Assembly (NCBI RefSeq): GCF_900114385.1
Contig: NZ_FOSW01000009.1
Span: 124,001-188,000, forward strand
DNA from: Geodermatophilus ruber
Lineage (GTDB): Bacteria > Actinomycetota > Actinomycetes > Mycobacteriales > Geodermatophilaceae
DNA: 64,000 nucleotides
Direction of reading: 5' to 3'
Position 1 is the stretch's first letter, and each line of letters opens with the position of its first letter. This document shows positions 7,060-16,000 of the stretch, in pieces. The notes under the pieces were generated by a model that was not told the origin of the DNA, did not search any database, and saw nothing but the letters and a program-made list of their open reading frames with translations. The translations under genes were made by a program, and so were the position numbers.

Positions 7060-8292
7060 ATGACTGCCGACCCGACCCTGGTGGTCGTCGGCGCCGGGCA
7101 CGTCGCCGCCTCCGTCGCCCGGGCGCTGCGCCGCCGCGGCTTCGCCGGCCCCGTCGTCCTGCTGGGCGACGAGCCGGTGGGCCCCTACCAGCGGCCGATG
7201 CTCTCCAAGGAACGGCTCGCCGACGGCGGCGACGCCGGCCTCTGGCTGCTCGACCCCGAGTGGTGCGCGGCCCACGACGTCACCCTGCGCACCGGCAGCC
7301 CGGTCGAGCGGATCTCCGCCGGCACCGCCGAGGTGCTGCTCGCCGACGGCACGAGCGTGCCCGCCGACCTCGTCGTCCTTGCCACCGGCGGCCGGCCCCG
7401 CCGGCTGCCCGGCGTCGACGGCGACCGCGTGCACACGATCCGCACCCTCGCCGACAGCGACCGGCTGCGCGAGCGTCTCGCGCCCGGCCGCCGCATCGGC
7501 GTGCTGGGCGGCGGCTTCCTCGGCACCGAGATCGCCGCCGCGGCGGTCACCCGGGGTGCCGAGGCCGTTCTCTTCGACCTGGACCCGGTGCTGCTGGCCC
7601 GGGCTCTCGGCAGCGAGATCGGCAGCGCGGTCACCGCGCTGCACCGCAGCCGCGGGGTGGATCTGCGGCTCGGCCGGCCGGTCACCGGCGTGCACGCCCG
7701 CCCCGACGGCGTGGACGTTCTCACCGGCGCGGGCACCGAGACCGTCGACGACCTCGTGGTCTGCATCGGCATCGAGCCGAACACCGAGGTCGCCGTCCGT
7801 TCCGGACTGGTCGTCGGCAACGGCGTCGAGGTCGACGCCGCCGGCCGCACCTCGATCCCCACCGTCTTCGCCGCCGGCGACGTGGCCGCCCACGACCACC
7901 CCCGCTACGGCCGGGTGCGGGTCGAGCACGTGGACGTCGCCCAGCAGCAGGCCGCGGCGATCGCGAAGACCGTCGCCGGCACGCCGGCCGCCTTCGCCGA
8001 TCCGCACTGGTTCTGGACCGACCAGTTCGAGCTCAACGTGCAGGGCCTGGGCCTGGCCGCGGTGCGCCCGGGGGACGAGGTGGTTCCCCGCGGCGACCTC
8101 GCCGCCCTCGACGGCACGGTCTTCTGGCTGCGCGAGGGCCGGCTGGTCGCCGCGGCCAGCGTGGAGCGCGGGGAGGAGATCTCGGTGGCCCGGGAGCTCA
8201 TCGACCTGGAGGTCGCCGTCCGGGCCGAGCAGCTCGCCGACGAGTCCGTCGAGCTCGACGGGCTGCTGGAGCTCGACGGGGCGGGTGTCTGA
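7060..8292 (+). CDS. FAD-dependent ferredoxin reductase (410 aa)
   Basis: NAD(P)H:ferredoxin reductase of the pyridine-nucleotide-disulfide oxidoreductase fold, as found with Rieske dioxygenases and P450s. The FAD motif VVVGAGHVAASVA is at residues 8-20, the NAD(P) motif IGVLGGGFLGTEIA near 145-158, and the second FAD motif TVFAAGDVAA near 268. A C-terminal reductase domain follows (WFWTDQFELNVQGLG). Length about 400 is typical. ATG 7060 is preceded by GAGGTGA; an in-frame GTG at 7051 overlapping the ferredoxin stop is possible. Its stop overlaps the aldehyde dehydrogenase start by one base. It likely passes electrons to the Rieske protein just upstream. Confidence 0.88.
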   Translation: MTADPTLVVVGAGHVAASVARALRRRGFAGPVVLLGDEPVGPYQRPMLSKERLADGGDAGLWLLDPEWCAAHDVTLRTGSPVERISAGTAEVLLADGTSVPADLVVLATGGRPRRLPGVDGDRVHTIRTLADSDRLRERLAPGRRIGVLGGGFLGTEIAAAAVTRGAEAVLFDLDPVLLARALGSEIGSAVTALHRSRGVDLRLGRPVTGVHARPDGVDVLTGAGTETVDDLVVCIGIEPNTEVAVRSGLVVGNGVEVDAAGRTSIPTVFAAGDVAAHDHPRYGRVRVEHVDVAQQQAAAIAKTVAGTPAAFADPHWFWTDQFELNVQGLGLAAVRPGDEVVPRGDLAALDGTVFWLREGRLVAAASVERGEEISVARELIDLEVAVRAEQLADESVELDGLLELDGAGV

Positions 8293-9752
8293 TGGGCGCC
8301 CACCCCGTGCGCAACCTGATCGACGGCGCCCGCGTGGACTCGGCCACCGGCCGGGTCCGGGAGCGGCGCGACCCCGCCGACACCCGCGAGGTGGTCAGCA
8401 CCTTCCCCGAGTCCGACGCCAAGGACGCCGACGCCGCGGTCACCGCCGTCGCCGCGGGCTGGCGGGCGTGGGCCGACACCGCCCCGGAGCGGCGCGGCCG
8501 GGCCCTGGAGCGGGCCGCCGACGTGCTGGAGGCCCAGCGCGAGCAGCTGATCGAGGAGCTGGTCCGCGAGGAGGGCAAGACCCGCGCCGAGGCCACGATC
8601 GAGGTCTCCCGGACCCCGGCCAACCTGCGCTTCTACGCCGGGGAGGCGCTGCGCACCGCGGGGCGGACGCTGCCCACCGGCGACGGCAGCCTGGTGTTCA
8701 CCACCCGGGAACCGGTCGGCGTGGTCGCCGCGATCACGCCGTGGAACTTCCCGCTCAACATCCCCTCCCGCAAGCTCGGCCCGGCGCTGGCCGCCGGCAA
8801 CGGCGTCGTCTTCAAGCCCAGCGACGTGACCCCGCTGCTCGGCCAGCGGCTGGCCGACGCGCTGCTCGAGGGCGGGGTGCCGGCCGGCGCGCTGGCCGTC
8901 CTGCACGGCGGCGCGGAGGTGTCACAGGCGCTGGTCGCCGACGACCGGCTGGGCGCGATCACCTTCACCGGCTCGACGGCGGTGGGGGAGTCCATCCACC
9001 GCGTGGTGCGGGCCAGCCAGCGCACCCAGCTGGAGATGGGCGGCAAGAACCCGGTCGTCGTCCTCGAGGACGCCGACCTCGACCGGGCCGCCGCGCTGAT
9101 CGCCAAGGGCGCGTTCGGCCTCTCCGGGCAGGCATGCACCGGCACCAGCCGGGTGATCGTCCACACCGACGTGCACGACGCGCTGCTGGAGCGGGTGGCG
9201 GCGAAGGCCGCCGCGCTGAGGGTGGGCCCGGGTCTCGCCCAGGGCGTCGACCTCGGCCCGCAGGCGACCGCCGCGCAGCAGCAGTCGGTCCTCGGGCACG
9301 TCCGCCGGGCGATCGACGACGGCGCCCGGCTGGTCGTCGGCGGCCCCGGCGACCCCGCCGACGACGCCCCCGAGCTGGCCCACGGCCACTTCGTGCGGCC
9401 CACCGTCTTCGCCGACGTGGACCCGGCCTCGGCGCTGGCCACCGAGGAGGTGTTCGGCCCCGTGCTGGCCTTCCTCCGGGTGGCGTCGATGGACGAGGCT
9501 CTGCGAGTGGCCGACGCCACCCGCTTCGGCCTCTCGGCGGCGATCGTCACCGCCGACGTCGGCCGGGCGCTCCGTTTCGCCCGGGAGGTCCCCGCCGGCC
9601 TCGTGAAGATCAACCAGCCCACGACCGGGCAGGCGATGAACGCCCCGTTCGGCGGCCTCAAGGACAGCAGCACGCAGACGTCCAAGGAGCAGGCAGGAGC
9701 AGCGATGATGGCCTTCTACACGGTCGACAAGACCGTCTACCTGAGCGCATGA
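8292..9752 (+). CDS. Aldehyde dehydrogenase, alpha-ketoglutarate-semialdehyde-dehydrogenase-like (486 aa)
   Basis: NAD(P)-dependent aldehyde dehydrogenase. Catalytic Glu248 (LEMGGKNP) and Cys282 (GQACTGTSR) are present, with the TPWNFPLNIPSRK cofactor motif. The N-terminus (NLIDGARVD, DPADTREVVSTFP) and the CTGTSR active site resemble alpha-ketoglutarate semialdehyde dehydrogenases, but the aldehyde cannot be assigned from sequence alone. ATG 8292 overlaps the reductase TGA by one base, and the stop overlaps the next ATG (ATGA), so it is translationally coupled on both sides. In context it would oxidise an aldehyde released after oxygenation or C-N cleavage. Confidence 0.88.
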   Translation: MGAHPVRNLIDGARVDSATGRVRERRDPADTREVVSTFPESDAKDADAAVTAVAAGWRAWADTAPERRGRALERAADVLEAQREQLIEELVREEGKTRAEATIEVSRTPANLRFYAGEALRTAGRTLPTGDGSLVFTTREPVGVVAAITPWNFPLNIPSRKLGPALAAGNGVVFKPSDVTPLLGQRLADALLEGGVPAGALAVLHGGAEVSQALVADDRLGAITFTGSTAVGESIHRVVRASQRTQLEMGGKNPVVVLEDADLDRAAALIAKGAFGLSGQACTGTSRVIVHTDVHDALLERVAAKAAALRVGPGLAQGVDLGPQATAAQQQSVLGHVRRAIDDGARLVVGGPGDPADDAPELAHGHFVRPTVFADVDPASALATEEVFGPVLAFLRVASMDEALRVADATRFGLSAAIVTADVGRALRFAREVPAGLVKINQPTTGQAMNAPFGGLKDSSTQTSKEQAGAAMMAFYTVDKTVYLSA

Positions 9753-10177
9753 CCGCCCCCGACGCGTCCTTCGACGCCGACGTCGCGGCCGCCGGCACCG
9801 AGTGCCGGTTCGTGCGCATCTGCCGCGCCGGCCAGGTGCCGAACGGGTACGTGCGCCGGTTCTACGCCGAGACCGAGCACGGCCAGCTCGAGCTGGCGAT
9901 CGCCCGCCTCGACGGCAGGGCGTACGCCACCTCGAACTACTGCACCCACCTGGACTGCCTGCTCAGCTCCGGCAAGCTGCAGGACGACGGCATCCGGTGC
10001 TCGTGCCACAACAGCGTCTTCGACCTGGAGACCGGCACGCCGATCCAGCCGCCGGCGACCGAGCCGATCCGCACCTACCCGGTGCGGGAGGAGGACGGCC
10101 ACGTGCTGGTCGGCCTCTCCGAGCGGGACGTGATCGAGGGCGGGCCGCGCCGGCGCAAGCCACCGGCGGTCGGCTAG
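9749..10177 (+). CDS. Second Rieske [2Fe-2S] protein (142 aa)
   Basis: Second small Rieske protein of the same operon, with ligands C65-x-H67 (CTH) and C84-x2-H87 (CSCH). Extra cysteines at 70 and 86 flank the site. It resembles the soluble Rieske domains of the QcrA/arsenite-oxidase type (CTHLDC, CSCHNSVFD) more than the first one does, so the two are not recent duplicates. No twin-arginine signal or membrane helix is seen, so it is probably cytoplasmic. ATG 9749 overlaps the aldehyde dehydrogenase stop, and the next gene begins directly after its TAG. Its partner enzyme is unclear. Confidence 0.85.
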   Translation: MTAPDASFDADVAAAGTECRFVRICRAGQVPNGYVRRFYAETEHGQLELAIARLDGRAYATSNYCTHLDCLLSSGKLQDDGIRCSCHNSVFDLETGTPIQPPATEPIRTYPVREEDGHVLVGLSERDVIEGGPRRRKPPAVG

Positions 10178-11791
10178 ATGCAGGCCTGGTCGCCGGCGGT
10201 GGAGGCCGGCCGCGGGCCCACGGTCGCCGCCGGCGGCATGGTGACCAGCAGCTCGCCGGTGGTCAGCCGGCTGGGGGCGGCGGTCCTGGCCGACGGCGGC
10301 ACGGCCGTCGACGCCGCCCTGGCGATGACCGCGATGGCCTGGCTGGCCCTCCCCGGCCAGTGCGGGATCGGCGGGGACGCCTTCGCCGTCGTCCGCGAGC
10401 CCGACGGCCGGGTGTGGACGGTCAACGGCAGCGGCTACGGCCCCGACGGCGCCTCGGCCGAGGCCTACCTCGACGAGGGGCTGACGGCCCTGCCGATGGG
10501 CGGGGCCCGCGCGGTGGCCACGCCCGGTGCGCTCGGCGCGCTGGCCACCCTGCACGCCGCGGGCGGCACCCGGGACCTCGGCGAGCTGTGGGCCCCGGTG
10601 GTCGCCGCGGCGCGGGCCGGGCTGCCGTGCACGGTCAAGAACCGGGCCGACATCGCCGAGCACGCCGACGCGCTGGCCGCCGACGACGGACTGCGCCGCT
10701 GGCTGATGCCGGCCGGCCGGGTGCCGTCGGTCGGCGACCGGCTGCCGGCCGAGGAGCTGGCCGCCAGCATCGAGCGGCTCGCCGCCGACCCCCTCGCGCT
10801 GTACCGCGGCGCCCTGGCCGAGCAGGCGGTGGAGCTGCTGCGTGCCGGAGGTGCCCCGTTCTCCGGGGACGAGTGGGCGGCCGGCGGCACGGTGCCGGCC
10901 GAGGACGCGATCAGCGCCCCGTACGGCGACCTCGTCGTCCACCAGACGCCGCCGCCCTCGCCCGGGTGGATGGTGCTGCACCAGGCCGGGCTGCTCGACG
11001 AGCTGCTGACCGGCCTGCCGACCTGCGGCGCCGACGCCGTCCACCTCCTGGCCCTGGCCGCCCGCCGGGCGTTCCGCGACCGCTACGAGCGCTGCGGCTC
11101 CGACACCGACGCCTGGCGGACCCTGCTCACTGCCGACGCGCTGGCCCGGGCCCGCGACGAGCTCGCCGCGCAGCCGCTCGTGCCCGGCGGCGTGGGCATG
11201 GCCGGGGACACCACCAGCTGCGTCGCGGTCGACGGGGACGGGCAGGCGGTCAGCGCCATCTCCTCCCTGGCGTTCACCTTCGGCGCGCGCATCTCCCTCC
11301 CCGGCACCGGGATCGCGCTGAACAACCGGCTCGGCCGGGGGGCCTACCTCCTCCCGGGGCACCCGAACGCCCTGGCGCCGCGGCGCAAGCCGCTGCACAC
11401 GCTCAACGCGTGGCTGCTCACCGACCGCGCCGGGCGGCTCCGGCACGTGGGCAACACCCCCGGGGGCGACGGCCAGGTGCAGTGGAACATGCAGCTGATC
11501 TCGCACCTGGTCGACGGCGGCCTGGACCCGCAGACCGCCGTCGCCGCGCCCCGGTTCACCGTCCACCCGGGCAGCGACGCCGACGCCCTGGGCGGCACCG
11601 AGACCCTGCAGTGCGAGAGCCGGCTGGGCGGCGCCGTCCTCGCGGAGCTGGCCGTCCGGGGTCACGACGTCCGCGACGTCGGCCCGTGGGGAGCCGGCGG
11701 GAGCGCGCTGGTCGTCTCGGTCGACCCCGAGCGGGGCGTCCTGGCCGGCGGCGCCGACCCCCGGCAGGACGGGGTGGCGCTCGGTGTCTGA
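10178..11791 (+). CDS. Gamma-glutamyltransferase-like Ntn hydrolase (537 aa)
   Basis: Gamma-glutamyltransferase superfamily member, normally made as a proenzyme that cleaves itself before a threonine. The predicted new N-terminal nucleophile is Thr345 in GDTTSCVAVD. N-terminal GGTAVDAALAM and GIGGDAFAVV motifs fit the large subunit; PRRKPLHTLN and NTPGGDGQVQW fit the small subunit. No signal peptide is evident, whereas classical GGTs are secreted, so it may be a cytoplasmic amidohydrolase/acylase. ATG 10178 follows the previous stop with no gap and the end overlaps the RidA gene by 8 bp. With RidA and the amidase it suggests hydrolysis of an amide or gamma-glutamyl intermediate. Confidence 0.82.
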   Translation: MQAWSPAVEAGRGPTVAAGGMVTSSSPVVSRLGAAVLADGGTAVDAALAMTAMAWLALPGQCGIGGDAFAVVREPDGRVWTVNGSGYGPDGASAEAYLDEGLTALPMGGARAVATPGALGALATLHAAGGTRDLGELWAPVVAAARAGLPCTVKNRADIAEHADALAADDGLRRWLMPAGRVPSVGDRLPAEELAASIERLAADPLALYRGALAEQAVELLRAGGAPFSGDEWAAGGTVPAEDAISAPYGDLVVHQTPPPSPGWMVLHQAGLLDELLTGLPTCGADAVHLLALAARRAFRDRYERCGSDTDAWRTLLTADALARARDELAAQPLVPGGVGMAGDTTSCVAVDGDGQAVSAISSLAFTFGARISLPGTGIALNNRLGRGAYLLPGHPNALAPRRKPLHTLNAWLLTDRAGRLRHVGNTPGGDGQVQWNMQLISHLVDGGLDPQTAVAAPRFTVHPGSDADALGGTETLQCESRLGGAVLAELAVRGHDVRDVGPWGAGGSALVVSVDPERGVLAGGADPRQDGVALGV

Positions 11792-12221
11792 GCAGCCGGC
11801 GCCCGCCACCGCCGTCCCGCCGCAGGGCGCCTACGTGCCGGCCGTCGTCCACGGCGGCCTCGTGTGGACGGCGGGGATGACCCCGCGCCGCGACGGGCGG
11901 CTGACCGTCCGCGGGGTGGTCGGCGCCGACGTGGACCTGGCGGCCGCGCGCGAGGCCGCCGCGCTCGCCGCCGGCAACACGCTCCTCGCCGTCGCCGAGG
12001 CCCTCGGCAGCCTCGACGCCGTGGCCCGCTGCGTGCGGATGACGGTGTTCATCGCCGCGGTGGACGGGTTCACCGAGCACGCCGCCGTCGCCGACGCCGC
12101 CTCCGCGGTGCTGCGGGAGCGGCTCGGCGAGCGCGGCATCGTGGCCCGCAGCGCGATCGGCGTCCGGACGCTGCCGTCCGGGGCGCCGGTCGAGGTCGAG
12201 CTGACCGCCGCCGTCCGCTGA
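11784..12221 (+). CDS. RidA/YjgF/YER057c family protein (145 aa)
   Basis: RidA-superfamily protein; family members hydrolyse reactive enamine/imine intermediates or, as in RutC, aminoacrylate-type pathway intermediates. The C-terminal pattern VARSAIGVRTLPSGAPVEVEL contains the arginine of the RidA active site region and the LPxGAxVEVE signature. Length is near the family norm, with a short N-terminal extension. GTG 11784 overlaps the end of the Ntn-hydrolase gene by 8 bp. It is the last gene of the plus-strand operon and converges on the GlcG/HbpS-like gene 24 bp away. Confidence 0.85.
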   Translation: MSEQPAPATAVPPQGAYVPAVVHGGLVWTAGMTPRRDGRLTVRGVVGADVDLAAAREAAALAAGNTLLAVAEALGSLDAVARCVRMTVFIAAVDGFTEHAAVADAASAVLRERLGERGIVARSAIGVRTLPSGAPVEVELTAAVR

Positions 12222-12245
12222 GTCCCACGACGACAGAGCTAGGGG

Positions 12246-12701
12246 TCAGACGAGCGCCGGGTCCTGCGCCACGTACTCGGCGAAGGCTTGCAGCGCCGCC
12301 GCCCCCACCGCCTTGTCCTGCTCCCCGTTGCCGCCGCTGACACCCACCGCGCCGACGATCTGCCCCTCGTGCACGATCGGGAAGCCGCCCACGAAGATGG
12401 CGAACTTCCCCGGCAGCATGTGGGAGATCCCGAACGCCTCGTTGCCGGGCAGCGCCGGGCCGTTCGGCGGCTCGTTGAACAGGTGCGTGGCGCGCTCGTG
12501 GCCCGCGGCGGTGAACGCCTTGGCGATGGAGATCTCCACGCCGGTCAGCCGCGCACCGGGCAGCCGGTGCAGCGCGATGACGTTCCCGCCGTCGTCGCAC
12601 ACGCAGATCGTCTGCTTGACGCCGATCTCCTCCGCCTTGGCGCGGGCGGCGGCCAGGATGGGCAGGGCGTCGTCGAGGGTGATGCGGAAGACCTGGTGCA
12701 C
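12246..12701 (-). CDS. GlcG/HbpS-family protein (151 aa)
   Basis: GlcG/HbpS-like protein (heme-degrading/DUF336 family). The family pattern is complete: DDALPILAAARAKAEEIG, then a strand with VCDDGGNVIALHRL, FTAAGHERATHLF, and VGAVGVSGGNGEQDKAVG. HbpS of Streptomyces binds heme, but many homologues sit in catabolic operons with unknown roles. GTG 12701 is preceded by GAGGAGAG. It is convergent with RidA and divergent from the PucR gene, so it is separately transcribed within the same island, sharing the PucR upstream region. Confidence 0.8.
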   Translation of the reverse strand: MHQVFRITLDDALPILAAARAKAEEIGVKQTICVCDDGGNVIALHRLPGARLTGVEISIAKAFTAAGHERATHLFNEPPNGPALPGNEAFGISHMLPGKFAIFVGGFPIVHEGQIVGAVGVSGGNGEQDKAVGAAALQAFAEYVAQDPALV

Positions 12702-12837
12702 GGGGCTCTCCTCTTCCGGCCGGCGGCCGGGTCGTCGGCTGCCGGGTCTCCGCGGAGGACACCCGGCGGTGTGCTCCAGCCTCCGGGCTGGACGCCCGGC
12801 CCGGCAATGGTGAGACTGCCGTCCGCACCCGGTAGGA

Positions 12838-12858
12838 CCTTGTGCACTCTGACCAGAG
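12838..12858. promoter_or_regulatory. Candidate operator upstream of PucR gene
   Basis: CCTTGTGCACTCTGACC (12838-12854) matches the element at 5748-5764 in 15 of 17 bases and ends in an inverted repeat CTCTG-AC-CAGAG (12847-12858). It lies 34-54 bp before the PucR ATG and about 140 bp from the HbpS-like start, so it could serve both. A site at its own gene and at the oxygenase operon is what an autoregulating island regulator would give. Confidence 0.5.
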
Positions 12859-12891
12859 CTGCGCACCGCGACCAGACCAGAGGAGGGCGCC

Positions 12892-14598
12892 ATGCCGCAC
12901 GCCCACTCCGACGACGCGCTGACGCTGGCCCGCCTGCTCCAGGAGCCGGCGCTGCGGCGCGCGCGGATCCACGCCGGGCGGTCGGGGGCGGTCACCCGGC
13001 TGGACTGGGTCACCCCGTGGGCGGTGGTGCACGACCAGGAGGAGCCGCTGGCCGGCGTGCTCGTGCACGCGCACGCCGCCGAGCTCGCCGCCGCGGGCAG
13101 CTCCGTCCCCGAGGTGGCGGGCCGGCTCGCCGAGCGCGGGGCCGCGGCGCTGCTGGTCGACGGGCACCAGCCCGAGGCCGGGGACGCGGCGGCCGCCTGC
13201 CGGCTGCCCCTGGCCACCATGGCCGACACCGTGCCCTTCGCCGTCCTCAACCGGCTGGTCGCCGACCTGACCCTCGCCCGCGAGACGCACGTCCTGCGCT
13301 ACGGCCTGACCGTGCACCGCGCCCTGGCCGAGCTCCTCTACCGCGGCGCCGAGCTGTCGGCGCTGTGCAGCCAGATGTCGCGGATGTCCCAGCGGCCGGT
13401 CGCCGTCTTCGACACCCACGGCCAGCTGGCCGCCCTCGAGCAGCGGCAGCCGCGGGTCGTGGAGCCGGCGGATCTCGTCGCGGCGTTCAGCCGGCAGGCC
13501 GAGACCCTCGGGACGGCGGGGGAGCCCACCGAGCTGCACCCGCGGTTCGCCGGGATCGAGCTGGCCGGTCGCGAGCTGTCGTGCGTGCTCACCCCGATCG
13601 TGCTGGGCGGCCGGCACGACGGCTGGATCCTGCTGCTGGAGGAGACCGACGACCCCCACCCGCACGATCTCGCCGAGCACCGGGTGCTGGTCGAGCAGGC
13701 GGCGCCGATCATCGGCACCGAGATGCTGCGGCTGCGCAGCGTCCAGCGGGCCAAGGAGCAGGCCCGCGGCGACTTCGTGCACGGCCTGCTGCACGGCCGG
13801 TTCGCCACGATGGAGGACATCAGCGCCCGCGCCGCGCACTACGAGTTCCCGGTGCGGTCCTGGTTCGGCGTGGTGGTCGCCTCAGGGCTGACCACACCGG
13901 CCGACGCCGACTCACCCACCCGCCTGCAGTCGATCGCCGTCCAGGCCGCGCGGCTGCTGCCCGAGCAGGACCGGCACACCCAGGCTGCCATGGTCGGCGA
14001 CGTGCTGGTCGTCGTCCGGGAGGCCGCCCGCCGCGGCTCCATGGGCACGCCCGACAACGCCATCGGCGCCGTCGCCGAGTACGCCGCGGCGCTGCACCGC
14101 TACCTCAGCCGCCGCAAGGACCAGGGGGACCGGCCGGTGCAGGTCGCCTACGGCCGGCCGGTGGTGGACGCCCTGGCCGTTCCCGACAGCTACCGGGAGG
14201 CGCGGATGGCGCACGGGCTGCAGGCCCGGCTGGGCCTGGCCCCCGTCTGCGGCTACCAGGACCTGCGGGTGCACGCCGTCCTCGAGGACGTCGCGGCCAG
14301 CCGGACCGGCCGGTCCTTCGCCGAGGACGTCCTGGCGCCGCTGCGGGACCCGGGCGCGGGCGGCCTCGAGGAGGCGGTGCTGGCCTACGTGGCCTCCGGG
14401 GGCAACGTGAACGCGGCCGCGCGCGACCTGCACATCCACCGCAACACCATGCTCTACAAGCTCGACCGGGCCTCGCGGCTGCTGGGCATGGACCTGCGGC
14501 AGGCCGAGAACCAGTTCGCCGTCTGGCTCGCGCACACCCTCGATCTGCTGTCCGCCACCGGCGCCGAGGTCGACCGGGTGGTCCGCCCGCCGTCGTGA
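12892..14598 (+). CDS. PucR-family transcriptional regulator (568 aa)
   Basis: PucR-type regulator; known members control purine, amino-acid and amine catabolism and bind DNA with a C-terminal helix-turn-helix. The N-terminal third is the PucR-like ligand-sensing domain (DWVTPWAVVHDQEEPLAG); the middle is GGDEF-like in fold, without cyclase motifs; the C-terminal HTH covers about residues 503-535 (ASGGNVNAAARDLHIHRNTM, LYKLDRASRLLG). ATG 12892 is preceded by GAGGAGGG. It is flanked by the catabolic operon and by the amidase-permease pair, so it is the likely local regulator. Its own upstream region carries the motif shared with the oxygenase promoter. Confidence 0.9.
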   Translation: MPHAHSDDALTLARLLQEPALRRARIHAGRSGAVTRLDWVTPWAVVHDQEEPLAGVLVHAHAAELAAAGSSVPEVAGRLAERGAAALLVDGHQPEAGDAAAACRLPLATMADTVPFAVLNRLVADLTLARETHVLRYGLTVHRALAELLYRGAELSALCSQMSRMSQRPVAVFDTHGQLAALEQRQPRVVEPADLVAAFSRQAETLGTAGEPTELHPRFAGIELAGRELSCVLTPIVLGGRHDGWILLLEETDDPHPHDLAEHRVLVEQAAPIIGTEMLRLRSVQRAKEQARGDFVHGLLHGRFATMEDISARAAHYEFPVRSWFGVVVASGLTTPADADSPTRLQSIAVQAARLLPEQDRHTQAAMVGDVLVVVREAARRGSMGTPDNAIGAVAEYAAALHRYLSRRKDQGDRPVQVAYGRPVVDALAVPDSYREARMAHGLQARLGLAPVCGYQDLRVHAVLEDVAASRTGRSFAEDVLAPLRDPGAGGLEEAVLAYVASGGNVNAAARDLHIHRNTMLYKLDRASRLLGMDLRQAENQFAVWLAHTLDLLSATGAEVDRVVRPPS

Positions 14599-14629
14599 CC
14601 GGATCGGTCGGGGAGGCTTCGTTCGCAGG

Positions 14630-16000
14630 TCAGCCCGGCCCGGTGGCCGCCGGGGAGCCGGCGAGCGAGGGCGTCCGCAGGTGGTGGTCGGTGCGGCGCT
14701 GGTACTGCGTGGCGACGCCGAGCACCGTCGGCACGTCCCGGCCGACCACCTGCAGCCCGATCGGCAGCCCGGCCGTCGTGAGCCCGCACGGCACGGTGAC
14801 CGCCGCCAGGCCGCACCAGCTGAACGGCCCGCACAGCCGCATGAGCGTGCCCACGATCGGTGCGCGGCCGTCGCCGTCCTGCTGGACCTCGCACGCGGCG
14901 ACCTCCGGTGCCGGGACCGCCGTGGTCGGCAGGACGAGCACGTCCACCTCCTCGAACCCGGCCCGCAGCAGCCCCTCCAGACGCTCGAGCTCGCGGATGG
15001 CGGCGTCCCGGTCCGGCCGGGTGATCGTCTCCGCCACGGCCAGGTAGCCGGCCACCTCCGCCCCGTAGCGCGCCCGCCGGTCGGGATACCAGCCCGCTGC
15101 GCGGTGCACGGCGAGGAAGTCGTGCAGCACGTACACCGTCCGCGGAGCGCTCCACGCGGGGAACGGCGGGACGCGGGCGGGGCGGGGGAGGGCTCCGGCG
15201 TCCGCGAGGACCCCGACCGCCGCCTCGACGGCGGTCAGCACCTCGGGGTCGACCTCCCCCAGAGCGGCCTCGGGCACGGTGCCCACCCGGAGGCCGGCGA
15301 TCGGGCCCGGCAGGGGGGCCGGCCGGCCGGCGAGGACCGCGAACAGCAGCGCGAGGTCCGCGGCGTCCCCGGCCAGGGGACCACAGGTGTCGAGCCGGGG
15401 GGAGAAGGGCACGCAGCCGGCGGTCGGGACGTCGGCCGGGCGGGGGCGCAGCCCGGAGACGCCGCACAGCGCCGCCGGCACCCGGATCGAGCCGCCGGTG
15501 TCGCTGCCCAGGGCCGCCGGGCACTCGCCGGCGGCGACCGCCGCGGCGGAGCCCCCGCTGGACCCCCCGGGGATCCGGCCCGGGTCCCACGGGTTGCGGG
15601 TGGGCGGGGTGGTGACGCCGTGGGCGAACTCGTGGGTGGCCGTCTTGCCCAGGATCAGCGCCCCGGCCTCCCGCAGCCGCCGCACCGCGGGGGCATCCTC
15701 GGTCGCCGCCCGCTCGTCGGTGGCGCGGGAACCGGCGCGCGTGGGATGGCCGCGGACGTCCAGGAGGTCCTTGACCGCGATCGGCACCCCGTGCAGCGGG
15801 CCGCGGAACCGGCCGCGCGCCGCCTCGGCGGTCAGCGCGGCGGCCTCCGCCCGCAGCCGGTCCTCGTGCACCGAGACGAACGCCTGCACCACCGGCTCGA
15901 CCGCGGCCATCCGGTCCAGGGACGCCTCCAGCACCTCGAGCGGGGAGCGTTCCCCGGCGCGGACGGAGCGGGCGACGTCCCGGACCGACCCGCGCCTCAC
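14630..16000 (-). CDS. Amidase, amidase-signature family (456 aa)
   Basis: Amidase-signature enzyme with the complete Ser-cisSer-Lys triad: Lys77 (VAVKD-type, here IAVKDLL), Ser147 (PGGSSGGS) and nucleophile Ser171 ([11 protein letters not shown]). It hydrolyses a carbon-nitrogen amide bond; substrate not predictable. GTG 16000 overlaps the stop of the permease gene (GTGA), so permease and amidase are translationally coupled, which suggests that the permease imports the amide or a precursor. It converges on the PucR gene 31 bp away. No signal peptide, so cytoplasmic. Confidence 0.9.
   Translation of the reverse strand: MRRGSVRDVARSVRAGERSPLEVLEASLDRMAAVEPVVQAFVSVHEDRLRAEAAALTAEAARGRFRGPLHGVPIAVKDLLDVRGHPTRAGSRATDERAATEDAPAVRRLREAGALILGKTATHEFAHGVTTPPTRNPWDPGRIPGGSSGGSAAAVAAGECPAALGSDTGGSIRVPAALCGVSGLRPRPADVPTAGCVPFSPRLDTCGPLAGDAADLALLFAVLAGRPAPLPGPIAGLRVGTVPEAALGEVDPEVLTAVEAAVGVLADAGALPRPARVPPFPAWSAPRTVYVLHDFLAVHRAAGWYPDRRARYGAEVAGYLAVAETITRPDRDAAIRELERLEGLLRAGFEEVDVLVLPTTAVPAPEVAACEVQQDGDGRAPIVGTLMRLCGPFSWCGLAAVTVPCGLTTAGLPIGLQVVGRDVPTVLGVATQYQRRTDHHLRTPSLAGSPAATGPG

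Noticed and set aside
9749..10177. Second Rieske protein as a duplicate of the first
   Set aside because: The sequences differ outside the ligands and the second has the CTHLDC/CSCHNS pattern of another Rieske subgroup.
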